Positions 59,873 through 64,000 of a DNA stretch of 64,000 nucleotides are shown here, piece by piece. Under the pieces are notes generated by a model, which ran no database searches, was not told where the DNA came from, and saw only the letters and a list, made by a program, of their open reading frames with translations. A program made the position numbers and the translations under genes. Numbering within the stretch: the stretch's first letter is position 1; each line of letters begins with the position of its first letter. Origin of the DNA: Morganella morganii (GTDB lineage: Bacteria; Pseudomonadota; Gammaproteobacteria; Enterobacterales; Enterobacteriaceae); contig NZ_NRQY01000001.1 of NCBI RefSeq assembly GCF_003996855.1, positions 911,033 to 975,032 of the forward strand, in the 5' to 3' direction.

Positions 59873-61120
59873 ATGGTTACCAGTATTTATAAAGATCTCT
59901 CATCTGCCCCGCAGGGTGAGCAAAAAATCGCCTGGGTTCGCGCCCATATGCCATTGCTGCGTGCACTGGAACAGCGTTTCACACAAGAGCAGCCGTTTGC
60001 CGGAAAACGTATCGCACTCTCTATTCACCTTGAAGCCAAAACCGCCTATCTGGCACGGGTTCTGGCAGCTGGCGGGGCTGAAGTGTCTGTCACCGGCAGC
60101 AACCCGATGTCCACCAAAGATGATATTGTTGCGGCGCTGGTTGTCAGCGGCATCCATACATTTGCCATCCACGGCGCGGATGCGGAAGCTTACCGTAACT
60201 TTGTAAAACAGACTCTGGCCTGTGAACCGCACATTGTTATCGATGATGGCGGTGATCTGGTGCATGAACTGCACAGCCTGTATCCGGAATATGCAAAACA
60301 CACGATCGGTGCCTGCGAAGAGACCACCACCGGTGTTCTGCGCGCAGTTGCCCGCGAAAAAAATGGGGCACTGAATTTCCCGGTTCTGTCTATTAATGGT
60401 GCACAATCCAAACACCTGTTTGATAACCGCTACGGCACCGGACAATCCACCTTTGACGGCATTATGCGTACGACTAACCTGGTTATCGCCGGGAAAACCG
60501 TGGTTGTCGCCGGTTACGGCTGGTGCGGCAAGGGCTGTGCCATGCGGGCGAAAGGGCTGGGTGCGGAAGTCATTGTCACGGAAGTGGATCCGATAAAAGC
60601 CCTGGAAGCGAAAATGGACGGCTTTGCGGTAATGACCATGTCCGCGGCAGCGCCGCCGGGTGATATCTTTATCACCGCCACCGGCTGCTGTGACGTGCTG
60701 ACATCAGAACATTTCAGCCTGATGAAAGAGGGTGCCATCATCAGTAATACCGGGCACTTTGAGGACGAAATCAATCTGATCGATCTTCAGCAATTAAGTG
60801 ACAATGTCACAATTGCCCGTGAGAATATCGAAGGTTATACCCTGAAAAATGGCCGCACACTCTATCTGTTAGGCCGTGGTGCACTGGTCAACATCGCTTG
60901 TGCGGACGGGCATCCGGCAGAAATTATGGACATGAGTTTTGCACTCCAGGCGCTCAGTGCTGAGTATCTGCTTAGCCATGACCTGGAAGCAAAAGTCTAC
61001 GACGTCAGCGATGAAATTGACCGCGAGGTCGCCGCACTGAAATTGCAGGATATGGGGGTTTCACTCGATAATCTCACCACAAAACAGCAGAAATATCTTA
61101 ATGGTTATGAACTGAAGTAA
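59873..61120 (+). CDS. Adenosylhomocysteinase, short archaeal/Thermotoga type
   Basis: The 415-aa protein is a SAH/S-inosylhomocysteine hydrolase family member. Key parts are ISIHLEAKTAYLARV (N-terminal substrate site), VTGSNPMSTKDD, IDDGGDLVHEL, GACEETTTGV, the catalytic Lys in AQSKHLFDNRYGTGQST, the NAD Rossmann VVVAGYGWCGKGCAMRAKG, and NTGHFEDEI. It lacks the KPDHYRY C-terminal signature of the animal and most bacterial enzymes and ends KYLNGYELK. It therefore belongs to the short type. The substrate could be SAH or the inosine analogue. A structured leader precedes it and a Crp/Fnr-type gene follows. Confidence 0.85.
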   Translation: MVTSIYKDLSSAPQGEQKIAWVRAHMPLLRALEQRFTQEQPFAGKRIALSIHLEAKTAYLARVLAAGGAEVSVTGSNPMSTKDDIVAALVVSGIHTFAIHGADAEAYRNFVKQTLACEPHIVIDDGGDLVHELHSLYPEYAKHTIGACEETTTGVLRAVAREKNGALNFPVLSINGAQSKHLFDNRYGTGQSTFDGIMRTTNLVIAGKTVVVAGYGWCGKGCAMRAKGLGAEVIVTEVDPIKALEAKMDGFAVMTMSAAAPPGDIFITATGCCDVLTSEHFSLMKEGAIISNTGHFEDEINLIDLQQLSDNVTIARENIEGYTLKNGRTLYLLGRGALVNIACADGHPAEIMDMSFALQALSAEYLLSHDLEAKVYDVSDEIDREVAALKLQDMGVSLDNLTTKQQKYLNGYELK

Positions 61121-61241
61121 TCCGGTTTACGGGCTGCCGGTAAACCGCAGCCCGTAAAAACCTGCTCTTATCTGTTCAAACCCGCGGTTAACCATGCTAA
61201 CGTTTACCCGATGATTATCCCGTCCTGACAGATACCGGCGC

Positions 61242-61898
61242 ATGCAGAACACAACCCCGTTTCGTGAATTATGGCTGAAATTCAGCGAAGAAGAGCTGCT
61301 GGCGGAGGCCGACGGCCTGTTTTGTGATGCCCCGGAGATTGTCAGAAACAGTGTAACCACACTGCATATTTATAACGGACAAAACCTGATTTGCCAGGGC
61401 GATCCGGCTCAGGCGGTCTATATCATTCTTGACGGCGAGTTTATTGTTAATAAGCAGGCGGAAAATGGTAAACAGGTCGGGCTGACATTCTGTTACCGTG
61501 GCGAATTTCTCGGGGAAATGGAAGCGATTTGCCGGCAGGCATACCGTTATGACGTGATAGCGTTATCAGACTGCCGTGTACTGCGGATGCCTGCTGCGGC
61601 ATTTCTGACCTGGCTGTCGCAGGATCACCGGTTATCCCTGCTGCTTAACCGTCAGCTGGCAAAACGCTGCCTTATCAATGGTGAACAGCGGCTGATGAAT
61701 GCAGTTGATTCCATCGAAAATAATTTACTTTATATGCTGACGCAAATCAGCAGCCATCAGATCCATCTTCCCCGTGACATGCTGGCCAGCATTCTCGGCA
61801 CCTCCCGGCGTCATACGGATAAAGTTCTGCTGCGCCTGAAAACACAGGGGAAAATTACCCTCAGTGAAGGTGTGATCGGGCTGGTAAAACCGGATTGA
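61242..61898 (+). CDS. Crp/Fnr-family regulator, YeiL-like
   Basis: A 218-aa protein with a cyclic-nucleotide-binding-like domain (about 40-140, YNGQNLICQGDPAQAVYIILDGEF, YRGEFLGEME) and a C-terminal winged HTH (PRDMLASILGTSRRHTDKVLLRLKTQG). There is no FNR cysteine cluster. It resembles E. coli YeiL, which sits with nucleoside-hydrolase genes. Its gene follows the SAH-hydrolase gene by 121 bp on the same strand, so it may control it. No cognate operator is identified. Confidence 0.78.
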   Translation: MQNTTPFRELWLKFSEEELLAEADGLFCDAPEIVRNSVTTLHIYNGQNLICQGDPAQAVYIILDGEFIVNKQAENGKQVGLTFCYRGEFLGEMEAICRQAYRYDVIALSDCRVLRMPAAAFLTWLSQDHRLSLLLNRQLAKRCLINGEQRLMNAVDSIENNLLYMLTQISSHQIHLPRDMLASILGTSRRHTDKVLLRLKTQGKITLSEGVIGLVKPD

Positions 61899-61967
61899 TC
61901 TGCGATCCGTGCCATTGTGCGCCGGTAAGTATCAGCATAGTATTACTGCACACTATCGGAGGAGCAT

Positions 61968-62815
61968 ATGTACCGTTTTCAAAATGATTATAATGAAGTT
62001 GCACATCCGGCTGTTTTAAAAGCCATTACTGATACAGCAGGCCACCGCCACAACGGTTACGGCACAGATGATTTATGCGGCAACGCCGCCGCGCTGATTA
62101 AACAGCGGATTGGGACGGCAAATTGACACCCGATCATCTTAAACCGGTGATTGCCGAACATAACGATGAACACTGGGTACAGCCGAAACTGGTCTATATC
62201 ACCAATTCCACCGAAATCGGCACGGTATACCGTAAAGCAGAATTACAGGCATTGCGCCGTTTCTGTGATGAACACGGTTTATGGCTCTATCTTGACGGAG
62301 CACGCCTTGCGTCAGGACTGATGTCTGCACAAAGTGACCTGACGATCGAAGATATCGCAGCGCAGACAGACGCGTTCTATATCGGCGGCACCAAAATCGG
62401 CGCGATTGCGGCAGAAGCACTGGTTATCAGTAATCCGGCACTGAAAGCAGATTTCCGTTTCAGCATAAAACAAAAGGGCGGTTTACAGGCAAAAGGCTGG
62501 CTGCTGGGCGCACAGTTTCAGGCGCTGTTTACGGATGACCTCTATTTCTCATTAGGTAAACACCTTAACAGTATGGCAGGCCAACTGACCGAATTCTTTA
62601 CGGAGCAGGGTTTTACATTCCTGGCGCCGCCGGAATCCAACCAGGTCTTTGTTATTCTGCCTTCCGCGCTGGCAGAAAAGCTGAAAAAACAGTTTGTTTT
62701 CCATGAAACATTATTGCAGGAGCCGGGAAAATCCTGTCTGCGCCTGTGTACCTCATGGGCAACCACACAGCACGATATTGATGATTTCAAACAGACATTT
62801 TTGACATTGATCTGA
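61968..62815 (+). pseudogene. Threonine-aldolase-like PLP enzyme with internal deletion
   Basis: The N-terminus starts at the ATG at 61968 with a GGAGGA site and reads FQNDYNEVAHPAVLKAIT and YGTDDLCGNAAALIKQRIG, typical of the threonine aldolase/beta-eliminating lyase family. It stops after residue 52. The homology resumes in another frame at GKLTPDHLKPVIAEHN, followed by WLYLDGARLASGL and the PLP-Lys region YIGGTKIGAIAAEAL to 62815. About 60 residues, including part of the PLP site, are missing at the junction near 62112-62120. The product cannot be a functional enzyme. Confidence 0.82.
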
Positions 62816-62827
62816 ATAACCGGATAA

Positions 62828-63912
62828 TTTCGGACAACGGTAACGGAAAACGGCCAATCACTGACGGAATCTGGCAATATCTGCCTGATGGGAACCAATG
62901 TGGCCAGCGGCACAGCACTGGGTATTGTGGTCGCCACCGGTGACAATACCTATTTTGGCTCACTGGCGAAATCCATTGTCGGGACACGCTCACAAACCTC
63001 ATTCGACCGTGGTGTGAACAGTGTCAGTATCCTGTTGATCCGCTTTATGTTAGTGATGGTGCCGGTTGTTCTCCTGATCAACGGATTTACCAAAGGTGAC
63101 TGGTTTGATGCCACACTCTTTGCATTTGCTGTTGCTGTCGGGTTAACCCCGGAAATGCTGCCGATGATTGTCAGCTCCAATCTGGCAAAAGGCGCGATTG
63201 CAATGTCGTGGCGGAAAGTTATCGTTAAGCGGCTGAATGCAATACAAAACTTTGGTGCAATGGATATCCTGTGCACGGATAAAACAGGGACTCTGACACA
63301 GGACAATATCATCCTCGAGCATCACCTCGATACAGAGGGAAATTCCGATGAGGCTATACTGGGGCTGGCGTGGCTGAACAGTTTTCACCAGAGCGGTACA
63401 CGTAACCTGATGGATCAGGCGATCATCCGTTTCGGGCGTGGTAAAGCCGAAACAGAGTCTCTGCACAGAGTTATCAGAAAATTGATGAACTGCCGTTTGA
63501 TTTTGTCCGCAGACGTCTGTCCGTTTCGGTGAGAAAACCGGATGGTACCGCGTTGCTTATCTGTAAGGGAGCTGCGGAAGAGATGCTGGCATGCAGCTCT
63601 CTGATCCGGACCGGTAATCATATTTCACCGGCAGATGATGAGAAAAAACAAGCCATTATGGCGCTGGTTAATCGTTATAATGAAAACGGGTTCAGAGTTT
63701 TGTTACTGGCCGAGCGTGTTCTGAACAGCAAAGAGCAGGGGCTGCCGCTCTCCGCAGACAGTGAACAGAATATGATTTTATGCGGAATTCTGACCTTCCT
63801 TGACCCGCCAAAAGACAGCGCAGCAAAAGCCCTGAAAGCCCTGAAGCTTATAGAAGTAATGCACCGTCATCTTTTTGTTTGGTGTCAAATGCAGGTCAAT
63901 AACTTTAAATGA
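62828..63912 (+). pseudogene. Mg2+-type P-type ATPase (MgtA/MgtB-like) fragment
   Basis: The fragment covers residues corresponding to the region from just before [16 protein letters not shown] through the membrane helix segment [28 protein letters not shown], and the phosphorylation motif [10 protein letters not shown] frameshift near 63470 then moves the reading from LHRVIRKL to [15 protein letters not shown] in the next frame. The gene ends at about ALKALK in the middle of the P domain and then unrelated residues, 50 bp before dif. The N-terminus (several hundred residues) and the C-terminal helices are absent. It is closer to MgtB than to E. coli MgtA. Confidence 0.85.
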
Positions 63913-63962
63913 ACCAACACGGTTAACCAGTCAGAATGCCGGATTTCTTCATAATACACCTT

Positions 63963-63990
63963 AGTTCGTATAATGTATATTATGTTAAAC
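63963..63990 (+). other. dif: dif chromosome-dimer-resolution site
   Basis: The 28-bp site has XerC arm AGTTCGTATAA, the spacer TGTATA and the XerD arm TTATGTTAAAC. Compared with E. coli dif (GGTGCGCATAA, TGTATA, TTATGTTAAAT) the spacer is identical and the XerD arm differs in one base; the XerC arm has four differences. XerCD would recombine here to resolve dimers, under FtsK control. It marks the terminus and is near the end of the window. Confidence 0.95.
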
Positions 63991-64000
63991 TGGACGTAAG

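Overview
The window reads as chromosomal DNA of a member of the Enterobacterales. It most resembles Morganella or another Morganellaceae, a name I infer from protein similarity and moderate GC content. Nearly every gene has a close E. coli homolog, many of them from the E. coli terminus half: rsxABCDGE-nth, add, manA, fumC, tus, mlc, pntAB, uspE, fnr, malI/malXY, hrpA, ldhA and ydbH-ynbE-ydbL. The replication terminus is visible directly. There is a tus gene, two Tus-binding Ter sites in the same orientation (about 19.7 kb and 44.5 kb), and a 28-bp dif site at the extreme right end (63963-63990).

Layout. 0-1.1 kb: pyrF-yciH. 1.1-9.6 kb, minus strand: rnb, then nth and the rsx electron-transport operon. 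9.9-13.1 kb: an oxidoreductase, a bile-acid:sodium symporter family protein and a TPM-domain membrane protein. 13.2-19.7 kb: add, ydgA-like, manA, fumC, tus and the first Ter site. 19.7-20.9 kb: AT-rich DNA with three very small minus-strand ORFs that look like secreted peptides. 20.9-28 kb: a ynfM-like transporter with an internal deletion, its divergent LysR regulator, a DUF1460 protein, mlc, bioD, two small periplasmic proteins, ydfG and a GFA protein. 28-33.6 kb: propionate genes prpBCD with divergent prpR and a sigma-54 promoter, but no prpE. 33.7-35 kb: alkB followed by an Ada-like protein that has lost all four Ada metal-site cysteines and the methyltransferase domain. 35-40 kb: ldhA, ydbH-ynbE-ydbL, azoR. 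40-50.6 kb: hrpA, the second Ter site, a ydgI-like antiporter, ydgH, pntAB. 50.6-59 kb: uspE, fnr with its FNR box, a quinone oxidoreductase, a His-rich YqjI-type regulator, malY-malX and malI with two MalI operators.

The last 4.7 kb before dif differs from the rest. It holds a broken Nudix gene, an adenosylhomocysteinase of the short archaeal/Thermotoga type (unusual for enterobacteria), a YeiL-like Crp/Fnr regulator, a threonine-aldolase-like gene with an internal deletion, and a truncated, frameshifted Mg2+ P-type ATPase.

I see no CRISPR array, tRNA, rRNA, insertion sequence or complete prophage. The most interesting points are the Ada relative without cysteines, the archaeal-type SAH hydrolase with its regulator and structured leader, the three tandem small secreted-peptide ORFs beside tus, the in-frame-deleted transporter, and the geometry of the Tus-Ter-dif fork trap. 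Comparisons with E. coli and other proteins are from memory, not from a search.
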